From positions 1-7,670 of the forward strand of contig JAENXH010000057.1 in assembly GCA_016649585.1 (NCBI GenBank): a stretch of DNA of 7,670 nt, given 5' to 3'. The notes under the pieces are model-generated. The model made no database searches. It was not told the DNA's origin and saw only the letters and a list, made by a program, of their open reading frames with translations. The stretch comes from Methanosarcinales archaeon. Its GTDB lineage: Archaea; Halobacteriota; Syntropharchaeia; Alkanophagales; Methanospirareceae. Every line of letters starts with the position of its first letter. Position 1 is the stretch's first letter. Made by a program: the position numbers and the translations under genes. Positions 1 to 4,549 of this stretch are shown one piece after another.

Positions 1-1
1 G

Positions 2-262
2 GTGGCATCCGCAGCTTTTTTCTTCTTTGCCATGGGCGCGGTGTTGAAGACGAGAAAACGAAGAGCAGAAGTAGGTGCTGAAGTGCTTATCGGAAAAGTA
101 ACGAAGGCTGAGACTGAAATTAACGAGGATATGGGCACGATAAAACTGCGTGGTGAAATCTGGAATGCTCGAACCCTGGCTGGAGAACGGATAACTAAGG
201 GCGAAAAAGTGGAAATAATAGACCGCGATGGATTAACGTTGGTCGTTAAAAGGAAAGAGTAA
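2..262 (+). CDS. NfeD-family membrane protein, C-terminal part (5' end outside window)
   Basis: The frame is open from the window edge, so the true start lies upstream; the GTG at base 2 is probably an internal Val codon. The visible 86 residues begin with the end of a hydrophobic helix (AAFFFFAMGAV) followed by a basic stretch (KTRKRR), as expected for a membrane exit. A small beta-rich domain follows, with the NfeD OB-fold pattern: GKVTKAETEI, then GTIKLRGEIWNAR, then ITKGEKVEIIDRDGLTLVV at the C-terminus. NfeD proteins are membrane partners of stomatin/SPFH proteins in membrane quality control. No stomatin gene lies downstream; it could be upstream, outside the window. The family call is from recognised motifs; which NfeD subtype (with or without the N-terminal ClpP-like protease) cannot be seen. 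Confidence 0.85.
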   Translation: MASAAFFFFAMGAVLKTRKRRAEVGAEVLIGKVTKAETEINEDMGTIKLRGEIWNARTLAGERITKGEKVEIIDRDGLTLVVKRKE

Positions 263-263
263 A

Positions 264-445
264 AAATCCCAATTATCAAATCCCAACGAAACCTCTTTCT
301 TTTAGAAAAAGAAAAGTGCTTTCAGAAAAGAAAATCGCCTAAATATTTCTTTGGTAACGCTTCCTTTTTAAAGAAAGGTTTTTGGTAGTATTGAGATTTG
401 GGATTTGTTTGGTAGTATTGGTATATATTTGGATTTGGGATTTTT
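264..445. repeat. Nested imperfect inverted/direct repeat region
   Basis: This fills the gap between nfeD and the isomerase gene. AAATCCCAA occurs at 264-272 and 278-286, and its reverse complement TTGGGATTT at 398-406 and 435-443, so the outer arms face each other across the gap. Inside them, AAACCTCTTTCTTT (289-302) opposes AAAGAAAGGTTTTTGG (370-385). A 13-base direct repeat, TTTGGTAGTATTG, lies at 381-393 and 408-420, each copy followed by GATTTGGGATTT. Small hairpins sit at 296-314 (8-bp stem, AGA loop) and 363-378. It may be a non-autonomous element or a dispersed intergenic repeat; there is no ORF inside. It starts directly after the nfeD stop and may also end that transcript. Confidence 0.6.
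420..428 (+). promoter_or_regulatory. Candidate TATA box for the isomerase gene
   Basis: GGTATATAT lies about 60 bases before the ATG at 488. Initiation about 25 bases downstream would leave a leader of roughly 40 nt that includes the GGTGGTGA ribosome site (473-480). It lies within the repeat region, so the repeat appears to supply the promoter. Assignment is by motif and spacing only. Confidence 0.4.
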
Positions 446-487
446 AAGGGCTAAATGAACACTATAAAATCGGGTGGTGACTGACCG

Positions 488-1342
488 ATGGGCATTCTAC
501 TCGGAGCGCCGGTTTGGTATGGGGACAGGCCATTCAAGAAGACGATAGAAGAGCTTTACAAACTCGAACTGGACTATTTCGAGTTTTCTCTGGATTATCC
601 ATTACCTGATTGCATGGCAGAAGCAGAGAGAGAAGAGCTAAATGGGTTGTTAGAGGAGTTTGATTTAAAAATCGGGTTCCATTCTCCGCTTGATACCGCC
701 GTTGCGCATCCCCGAGATGAGATAGTCAATGCGAGCATGCAGATTTTGAGAACCTGCATGGAATTTTCCGCGGAGTTTCTACCGCGGACACTCTACTACA
801 ATTTCCATTTGCACCCGAGAGTCCCTACGTATAAGTTTGAGGACGTGAGGCAGCAGATAAAACTAAAAGGTCTCAAAAGATGCGAAGAGATAACGGAAAT
901 GGCTTCGGAATTCGGCATAACTGTCTGTGTGGAGAATGATTTAGTTCCTTTTGAATGGTCTGACCTGATACTTGAAGCGCTATCTCGGTTCTATCCAAAT
1001 TTACAGTTTACCTTCGATGTGGGGCATGCGATAAAGGCCGAAATGTGCCATCCAATGATAAAAAAGAAAGACTGTAGTTATCTGGATCACCTTACGAGAT
1101 GGATAGAGAAATGTGGTGCGAAGATACTGGTGGCGCATGTGCACGATTGCTCCCTCACGGAGAAGCGAGACCATTTATCTCTCGGTAGCGGTGAGTTGGA
1201 TTTCGATAGGATATTTGACCTTCTGAAATCAGCCCCTTCTAAATATCTGTTGATAGAGACTTTTTGGAAGAATAAAGCGAAGAAGAAGATGGATTATACA
1301 GAACTGGGAAGAAACGTGGAGTTGTGTAGAAGTTACCTCTAA
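488..1342 (+). CDS. Sugar phosphate isomerase/epimerase-like TIM-barrel protein (AP endonuclease 2 family)
   Basis: The 284-residue product has the length and alternating beta/alpha pattern of the xylose-isomerase-like / AP endonuclease family 2 TIM barrel. Candidate divalent-metal ligands sit at barrel strand ends: H65 in GFHSP, H107/H109 in NFHLHP, E149 in CVEN, D177 and H180 in FDVGHA, H217/H219 in AHVHD, H229 in DHLSLGSGELDF, and E257 in LLIET. HVHD followed by LG.GE.DF is characteristic of the family. There is no signal peptide or membrane segment, so it is cytoplasmic. The start is chosen because GGTGGTGA lies 7 bases before the ATG. Known members isomerise or epimerise sugars, inositols or hydroxypyruvate, or cut DNA at abasic sites. 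The neighbours do not show which applies, so the substrate is unknown. It is transcribed alone, with gaps of more than 190 bases on both sides. Confidence 0.8.
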   Translation: MGILLGAPVWYGDRPFKKTIEELYKLELDYFEFSLDYPLPDCMAEAEREELNGLLEEFDLKIGFHSPLDTAVAHPRDEIVNASMQILRTCMEFSAEFLPRTLYYNFHLHPRVPTYKFEDVRQQIKLKGLKRCEEITEMASEFGITVCVENDLVPFEWSDLILEALSRFYPNLQFTFDVGHAIKAEMCHPMIKKKDCSYLDHLTRWIEKCGAKILVAHVHDCSLTEKRDHLSLGSGELDFDRIFDLLKSAPSKYLLIETFWKNKAKKKMDYTELGRNVELCRSYL

Positions 1343-1350
1343 ACCGCCCT

Positions 1351-1378
1351 TCCTTTAAGCAGAACGCTTTAACAAGGA
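1351..1378 (+). terminator. Possible hairpin terminator after the isomerase gene
   Basis: TCCTT (1351-1355) pairs with AAGGA (1374-1378), and AAGC (1357-1360) with GCTT (1366-1369) inside it, just after the stop codon. A T-rich stretch CTTTTA follows about 13 bases later. The stem is short and broken, so this is weak support. Confidence 0.3.
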
Positions 1379-1433
1379 AACAAAACGATCTTTTACCCCC
1401 AATTGAAAGAGAATGCGGAAAAAAGAATAACGT

Positions 1434-1457
1434 TATACTTTGTATACTATTTATAAA
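1434..1457 (+). promoter_or_regulatory. ndk promoter region with TATA box and upstream palindrome
   Basis: TTTATAAA at 1450-1457 is a good archaeal TATA box, predicting initiation near 1477-1482 and a leader of about 55 nt. Directly upstream is TATAC-TTT-GTATA (1434-1446), a perfect 5-bp inverted repeat where an activator or TFB-recognition contact could lie. The nonamer TATACTTTG in it recurs upstream of xseB (2074-2082). Its role is inferred. Confidence 0.45.
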
Positions 1458-1485
1458 CCTTGGTATAAATGTAAAAAACATTAAG

Positions 1486-1501
1486 GGTATATAGATATAC
1501 C
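1486..1501. promoter_or_regulatory. Perfect palindrome in the ndk leader
   Basis: GGTATAT-AG-ATATACC is a perfect 7-bp inverted repeat with a 2-base centre, about 5-10 bases after the predicted ndk start of transcription and 34 bases before the ATG. The tight centre favours a dimeric DNA-binding site over an RNA hairpin. It also looks like a second TATA element, so it could be an alternative promoter. No regulator can be named. Confidence 0.4.
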
Positions 1502-1534
1502 TGAGGCGGCAGATACAAGAGGGGAGAAGAAGAA

Positions 1535-1996
1535 ATGGCAATCGAAAGAACGTTCTTGATGATAAAGCCGGGAAGCGTGGAACGAGGGCTTGTAGGGGAG
1601 ATCATCGGAAGATTTGAGAAGAAGGGATTGAAAATAGTAGCGCTAAAGCTTGCACAGCCAACTAGAGCGCTGATGGAGAAGCACTATGAGGAACATCGGG
1701 AAAAGGAGTTCTTTGAGGGGTTGATCTCCTATGCGACCTCAGGACCAGCGTTATCTTTGGTGATCGAAGGAGAAGATGCAATCGCAGCGGCGCGGAAAAT
1801 AGCGGGCGCAACTGATCCAAAAGAAGCAGACTCCGGAACCATACGAGGTGATTATGCCTTGGATGTGCGGCGCAATGTAATACATACAGCAGATTCGAAA
1901 GAGGCTGCGGAGCGTGAAATAGCCCTTCATTTCGAGAACTCGTTTTTAACTAAACACGTTTCGCAAGAAGATAAATCGGCAGTTCTCGCATTGTAA
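1535..1996 (+). CDS. ndk: Nucleoside diphosphate kinase
   Basis: It transfers the gamma phosphate of ATP to nucleoside diphosphates through a phosphohistidine and balances NTP/dNTP pools in the cytoplasm. The 153 residues match the usual 140-155. Visible active-site residues are K11 (MIKPG), Y51, R87, T93 (GATDP), R104 (GTIRGDYALD), N114 and the catalytic H117 in NVIHTADS. The ATG follows GAGGGGAG (1519-1526) by 8 bases. It stands alone here, whereas many archaea carry ndk beside ribosomal protein genes rps28e/rpl24e. The last ~20 residues (after EIALHF) are not the acidic/aromatic tail I would expect, and this end overlaps a short duplication described separately. The function is not in doubt. 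Confidence 0.97.
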   Translation: MAIERTFLMIKPGSVERGLVGEIIGRFEKKGLKIVALKLAQPTRALMEKHYEEHREKEFFEGLISYATSGPALSLVIEGEDAIAAARKIAGATDPKEADSGTIRGDYALDVRRNVIHTADSKEAAEREIALHFENSFLTKHVSQEDKSAVLAL

Positions 1997-2022
1997 AGGG
2001 TGGTTTAACCTAAATACGTTTG
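1944..2022. repeat. Short imperfect tandem duplication across the ndk stop
   Basis: TTTAACTAAACACGTTT (1945-1961) and TTTAACCTAAATACGTTT (2004-2021) differ by one indel and one substitution and lie 60 bases apart, one inside the ndk tail and one just after the stop. In the same stretch CGAGAACT (1933-1940) is the inverse of AGTTCTCG (1981-1988). A local duplication could explain the unusual ndk C-terminus. Chance similarity is not excluded. Confidence 0.35.
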
Positions 2023-2073
2023 CTTTTACCCCCCCTCCAACTTTGTTCGCGAATCAAAAAACTTTTGCCAATC

Positions 2074-2089
2074 TATACTTTGAAGTATA
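2074..2089. promoter_or_regulatory. Perfect palindrome upstream of xseB
   Basis: TATACTT-TG-AAGTATA is a perfect 7-bp inverted repeat with a 2-base centre, 65 bases before the xseB ATG. Its left half, TATACTTTG, is identical to 1434-1442 upstream of ndk. The spacing design (7+2+7) is the same as that of the palindrome in the ndk leader. A candidate xseB TATA element (CAAATAAAG, 2116-2124) follows it. It could be an operator for a shared regulator; this is inference. Confidence 0.4.
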
Positions 2090-2153
2090 ACCTATGTTGA
2101 TCAAACTCTCTTTTTCAAATAAAGTTCATTGAGGGAGGGTGTGGTAAGGTAAA

Positions 2154-2390
2154 ATGAAAGAAGGGGAAGAAATAACGTTTGAAGACGCGATGAAGCGGTT
2201 AGAGGAGATAGTAGAAACGTTGGGAGAGGGTAACCTTTCGTTGGAAGATTCACTGAAGATGTTCCAGGAGGGTATGGAGTTGTGCAAAATTTGCAATAAG
2301 AAGTTAGACGAGGCGGAATATAAGGTGGAGAAGCTGATGGAGAAAGAAGGTGGAGAGCTAAGCGTGGAGGGCTTCAAGGTGAAGGAGTAA
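2154..2390 (+). CDS. xseB: Exodeoxyribonuclease VII small subunit
   Basis: Exonuclease VII degrades single-stranded DNA to oligonucleotides; several XseB chains wrap the C-terminal helices of the catalytic XseA. The 78-residue product has the standard length and the family's two-helix pattern: FEDAMKRLEEIVETLGEG (9-26), then LSLEDSLKMFQEGMEL (28-43), then KKLDEAEYKVEKLME (49-63). The ATG is the only workable start: GGAGGGTG (2134-2141) lies 12 bases upstream, AAGGT closer. xseA is not in the window and the next gene is convergent, so any partner must be elsewhere. ExoVII is a bacterial enzyme found in only some archaea, which points to old transfer. Its role here is presumably processing of single-stranded ends in repair. 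Confidence 0.93.
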   Translation: MKEGEEITFEDAMKRLEEIVETLGEGNLSLEDSLKMFQEGMELCKICNKKLDEAEYKVEKLMEKEGGELSVEGFKVKE

Positions 2391-2405
2391 GTACGTTATT
2401 ACTTC
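2384..2405. terminator. Possible bidirectional terminator between xseB and the modE-like gene
   Basis: GGAGTAA (2384-2390) pairs with TTACTTC (2399-2405), allowing one G-T pair, around an 8-base loop. It sits in the 13-base gap between two convergent stop codons and overlaps both of them. The position suggests a shared end, but the stem is modest and has no long T run. Confidence 0.3.
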
Positions 2406-2967
2406 ACTCTTTGGACACCATTACCTCTGTTGCTTTTATCACCGCTTCTACCTCATCGCCAATTTCCAATTCAAGATCATCCACGGCATTTCTTGTTATC
2501 AATGCAGTGATAATCGTTGGCGTTTCGATCTCGATTCGTACAGAAGCAGCAACTTCTCCTTTCTCTATCCCTTTCACCACACCTTTAAGTTTATTCCGTG
2601 CGCTTATCTTCATACACAATGCCTCCCAAAATTCCTCATCTGCCGATAAACCCGCTAAATAGCGTTCATATCGTTCATATTCATGCAAAACGCGTGCTCC
2701 TTCCTCCGTCAGTCCGGCACCACCACCGCCCTTTGCACCGCCCCGATACGTCTTCACCACAGGAGTGCCTATCGCTTTCTCTATCTTCCGTATATGTTCC
2801 CATGCAGACCGATAGGGAATAGAAAGCTTTTCTGCCGCCCTCCGAATGGATGCCAATTCTTGAATCGCCCTGAGCAGTTTTGCCCGACCTTCACCCAGGA
2901 TCGCCTGTCCCTGATGCTCTATCCAGGGCTTGTACTTCGAGTCGTATTTCCTTCTGGGTGCGTGCAT
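2404..2967 (-). CDS. ModE-like molybdate-responsive transcription regulator with one Mop/TOBE domain
   Basis: The 187-residue product has a winged helix-turn-helix like E. coli ModE at residues 29-95: helix LLRAIQELASIRRAAEKL, recognition segment PYRSAWEHIRKIEKAIG (51-67), and a glycine-rich wing GGAKGGGGAGLT (76-87). A C-terminal Mop/TOBE domain (123-185, ARNKLKGVVKGIEKG to DEVEAVIKATEVM) would bind molybdate or tungstate. E. coli ModE has two Mop repeats; this one has a single repeat, as in many archaeal forms, so the effector site probably forms between subunits of a dimer. It acts on DNA in the cytoplasm. No molybdate transporter or cofactor gene is nearby, so its targets are elsewhere. 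The ATG lies about 30 bases from a TATA element and has no clear ribosome site, suggesting a leaderless or very short-leader mRNA. Confidence 0.9.
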   Translation of the reverse strand: MHAPRRKYDSKYKPWIEHQGQAILGEGRAKLLRAIQELASIRRAAEKLSIPYRSAWEHIRKIEKAIGTPVVKTYRGGAKGGGGAGLTEEGARVLHEYERYERYLAGLSADEEFWEALCMKISARNKLKGVVKGIEKGEVAASVRIEIETPTIITALITRNAVDDLELEIGDEVEAVIKATEVMVSKE

Positions 2968-2994
2968 GTTAGAATGATAAAAGAAAGTCCGACG

Positions 2995-3004
2995 TTTTAA
3001 ATAA
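2995..3004 (-). promoter_or_regulatory. Candidate TATA box of the modE-like gene
   Basis: On the minus strand this reads GTTATTTAAA, centred about 32 bases before the ATG. It predicts initiation only a few bases before the start codon, which fits the lack of a Shine-Dalgarno sequence. Confidence 0.45.
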
Positions 3005-3060
3005 CTTTTTTTATAATGTGCGGATAGATCATACCAACAATAAAAATATGTGATTCATGG

Positions 3061-3110
3061 GCTTAGAGTTGCGGGTAACCGAAGTTGGGTTCGGTTATTC
3101 ACCGTTAAGC
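3061..3110. other. Strong imperfect stem-loop at the left edge of the AT-rich island
   Basis: TAACCGAA (3076-3083) and TTCGGTTA (3090-3097) form a perfect 8-bp stem around GTTGGG. It extends outward by two G-T pairs and one G-C pair to 3073/3100. An outer stem GCTTA (3061-3065) / TAAGC (3106-3110) encloses it. The right outer arm GTTAAGC (3104-3110) matches the GTTRRRY core of integron attC sites, but the left arm GCTTAGA does not match RYYYAAC. It is non-coding. It could be a recombination site, a structured RNA or a terminator; the first is speculative. Confidence 0.4.
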
Positions 3111-3137
3111 GAAATTAATTTTCTGGCACTTAGCAAC

Positions 3138-3146
3138 TTTTAAATA
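3138..3146 (+). promoter_or_regulatory. TATA box of the glycosylase-like gene, leaderless start predicted
   Basis: TTTTAAATA is centred 27 bases before the ATG at 3169, so transcription should begin at or beside the start codon. The intervening bases contain no Shine-Dalgarno motif, consistent with a leaderless mRNA. The promoter therefore looks functional in an archaeal host although the island's composition is foreign. Confidence 0.6.
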
Positions 3147-3168
3147 GAATCAATAATTATATTACTAC

Positions 3169-3834
3169 ATGAATCTAGAAAAATTAGGTAATGACCTTGT
3201 AAAATGTAGTTTGAATTGTGAAGGAATTACAAATGATCCTACTCGTGGAATAATTCCTCGTTCTTTAATAAAACAAGAAAGAAATGGAAAAAATGCAGTA
3301 ATTGTAGTAGGATTGAATCCAGGTAAATGTAATAAGCAGGAACAAGACTATTATTTGAAGAATGGATTTTTCTATAAATCACTTCAAAATTATTTTTTTG
3401 AAACAAATTTACATAATAAACCCTATTTCAAAAGAACTCGTGATTTAATTACCTCCCTTGGTTTTTATGGCAACATTCTTTGGACAGATTTAGTAAAGTG
3501 TGAACGTTTTAGTAAAAATGGCGTTCTTCCCATTCAAACACTAAGAGTTTGTATTAATAAATACTTAAAAAATGAAATTGAACTGTTTAAAGCTCCCGTT
3601 ATTTTTACTTTAGGCAACCTTGCTTTTGATTTTTGTGCATTAAGTTTTCCAAATCATTTTGTGGTTGGAATCCCACATCCAACAGGCCCCTATATTAATA
3701 AAGTTTTTAGTGAATTAAAATCCAAGATTGAAAAAAACTCGGCTTTCTATAAAAAAGAATTGTTAAACAAAAGGGATTCTAATCAAAATATTAGAGCAAT
3801 AAAATTATCAGAATTAATCGCTCCAGGAAATTAA
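3169..3834 (+). CDS. Uracil-DNA glycosylase superfamily-like protein, probable Fe-S type
   Basis: The 221-residue product shows the landmarks of the UDG fold. Motif 1 is VVGLNPGKCN (46-55), where SMUG/MUG-type enzymes have G(M/I)NPG and family 4 has GEAPG. A middle strand ILWTDLVKC (103-111) resembles the N-x-VKC segment of family 4/5 enzymes. Motif 2 is IPHPTGPY (168-175), replacing HPSP. C13 and C17 (C-x3-C) together with C111 and C128 (17 apart) sit where family 4/5 enzymes hold a [4Fe-4S] cluster. Such enzymes excise uracil or other damaged bases. Enzyme activity is not assured because the motif 1 acidic residue is absent and N50 would have to serve. The gene is very AT-rich (9 G/C in 60 bases at 3361-3420), unlike its neighbours. 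The ATG is fixed by the TATA spacing. The last ~30 residues match nothing I recognise. A non-catalytic UDG-like protein is the main alternative. Confidence 0.6.
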   Translation: MNLEKLGNDLVKCSLNCEGITNDPTRGIIPRSLIKQERNGKNAVIVVGLNPGKCNKQEQDYYLKNGFFYKSLQNYFFETNLHNKPYFKRTRDLITSLGFYGNILWTDLVKCERFSKNGVLPIQTLRVCINKYLKNEIELFKAPVIFTLGNLAFDFCALSFPNHFVVGIPHPTGPYINKVFSELKSKIEKNSAFYKKELLNKRDSNQNIRAIKLSELIAPGN

Positions 3835-3960
3835 CTCTTTGCCAGCCCTCCGCTTCGCTACGGGACGTTGCACTCTGGCTCGGTGCTAACACACTCACTT
3901 AATACAGTGTATGCGGTTCGTTACACACACTCAAATTGCCTTCGGCAACTTCTTTTATCC
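3835..3960. other. GC-richer structured non-coding block between the two island genes
   Basis: Directly after the glycosylase-like stop the composition jumps to near-balanced GC for about 120 bases, then returns to AT-rich. GCCAG (3841-3845) pairs with CTGGC (3875-3879), and CCG (3850-3852) with CGG (3861-3863). A hairpin lies at 3936-3948. I see no credible ORF; the only short frame starts at 3911 and gives 21 codons. Its right half shares pieces, in the same order, with 3088-3143 left of the gene: GGTTCG(G)TTA, AAATT, GCAACTT, TTTTA. The look is of a recombination-associated spacer of a gene cassette, but no known site is proven. Confidence 0.4.
3936..3956 (+). terminator. Hairpin with following T run, likely terminator of the glycosylase-like gene
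   Basis: TTGCC (3936-3940) pairs perfectly with GGCAA (3944-3948) around a TTC loop and is followed by CTTCTTTT (3949-3956). This is a bacterial-style intrinsic terminator shape about 100 bases after the stop; T runs also end archaeal transcripts. Confidence 0.45.
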
Positions 3961-3971
3961 GCAGAACGCCA

Positions 3972-3978
3972 TATAAAA
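3972..3978 (+). promoter_or_regulatory. Candidate TATA box of the methyltransferase-like pseudogene
   Basis: TATAAAA lies about 76 bases before the ATG at 4052, predicting a leader of about 50 nt. That leader would contain GAGAGGCGAT (4036-4045), a plausible ribosome site 6-10 bases before the ATG. Both signals support 4052 as the original start. Confidence 0.4.
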
Positions 3979-4051
3979 TTCTAAACCATACATACTTTCC
4001 AAAATAAAAAAAGATTCCAATTCAATTTGAAACACGAGAGGCGATTCAATC

Positions 4052-4527
4052 ATGAAAAATGAAATGACAAAATGGGGAATCTGACCTAAATTCGCAGTTA
4101 TATCGGTTATTTATTCAGTAATAATTCTTATCGTGCATTATGTTTATCTTCCTTCGCTTACATTTGTAATAATGTCTAAATATGTAAATATAATATTTGG
4201 AGTATCCCTTATTATTATAGGGAGCCCTATCTTATTGATTCCTGCATTTACAATTGATAAATACTTTAATGAGGGGAAACTGTGTACAAAAGGAATCTAT
4301 TCGTTTATTAGACATCCAATTTATGCATCATGGATTGTATTTATCGTTCCTGGAATAATTCTAATTTTTGGATTGATTTTAGGAATTTCAATTCCTATCT
4401 TCATGTATATTATATTTAAGATTTTAATAATTGAGGAAGAACAATATCTAGAAAAAAAATTGGTGACGAATATTTAGAATATAAAAAGAGAGTAAATGCA
4501 GTATTTCCAAAAATATGTAAATTATAA
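4052..4527 (+). pseudogene. Isoprenylcysteine carboxyl methyltransferase / phospholipid methyltransferase-like membrane protein, interrupted
   Basis: The reading frame from the ATG gives MKNEMTKWGI, then an in-frame TGA (4082-4084), then continues in the same frame with PKFAVISVIYSVIILIVHY. Family features follow: hydrophobic helices near codons 12-30, 45-65 and 98-127, GKLCTKGIYSFIRHPIYASW with R87-H88-P89, and the acidic EEEQYLEKK (128-136). After an A8 run (4452-4459) the frame must shift back by one base to read GDEYLEYKKRVNAVFPKICKL and stop at 4525-4527. That segment is the family's usual C-terminal signature. Repaired length is 158 residues, normal for these small SAM-dependent membrane methyltransferases; the substrate is unknown. 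The largest uninterrupted piece is 4133-4477. Two lesions suggest decay, but sequencing error, readthrough or slippage are possible. AT-rich like the gene before it. Confidence 0.8.
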
Positions 4528-4540
4528 TGATAATCTATCA
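4528..4540. terminator. Small hairpin between convergent genes
   Basis: TGATA-ATC-TATCA is a perfect 5-bp stem in the 22-base gap between the methyltransferase-like stop and the mutS stop. It is weak on its own and is noted as the only structure in the junction. Confidence 0.2.
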
Positions 4541-4549
4541 CTGGGATCC

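Noticed and set aside
264..445. CRISPR array
   Set aside because: There are only two copies of each repeat with irregular spacing, in mixed orientation and without spacers of equal length.
1239..1541. 100-codon minus-strand ORF between the isomerase gene and ndk
   Set aside because: It covers the isomerase 3' end and the ndk promoter in the wrong strand, has no family pattern, and would destroy two good signals.
2683..3000. 105-codon plus-strand ORF, and two shorter ones at 2411-2822
   Set aside because: They are antisense to the convincing modE-like gene and show no recognisable domain.
3911..3976. 21-codon frame in the GC-richer block
   Set aside because: Too short, no ribosome site, and it overlaps a terminator-like hairpin.
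4133..4477. A self-standing 114-residue membrane protein
   Set aside because: Homologous-looking protein continues in frame upstream of a TGA and in the -1 frame downstream, so this is the middle of a broken gene.
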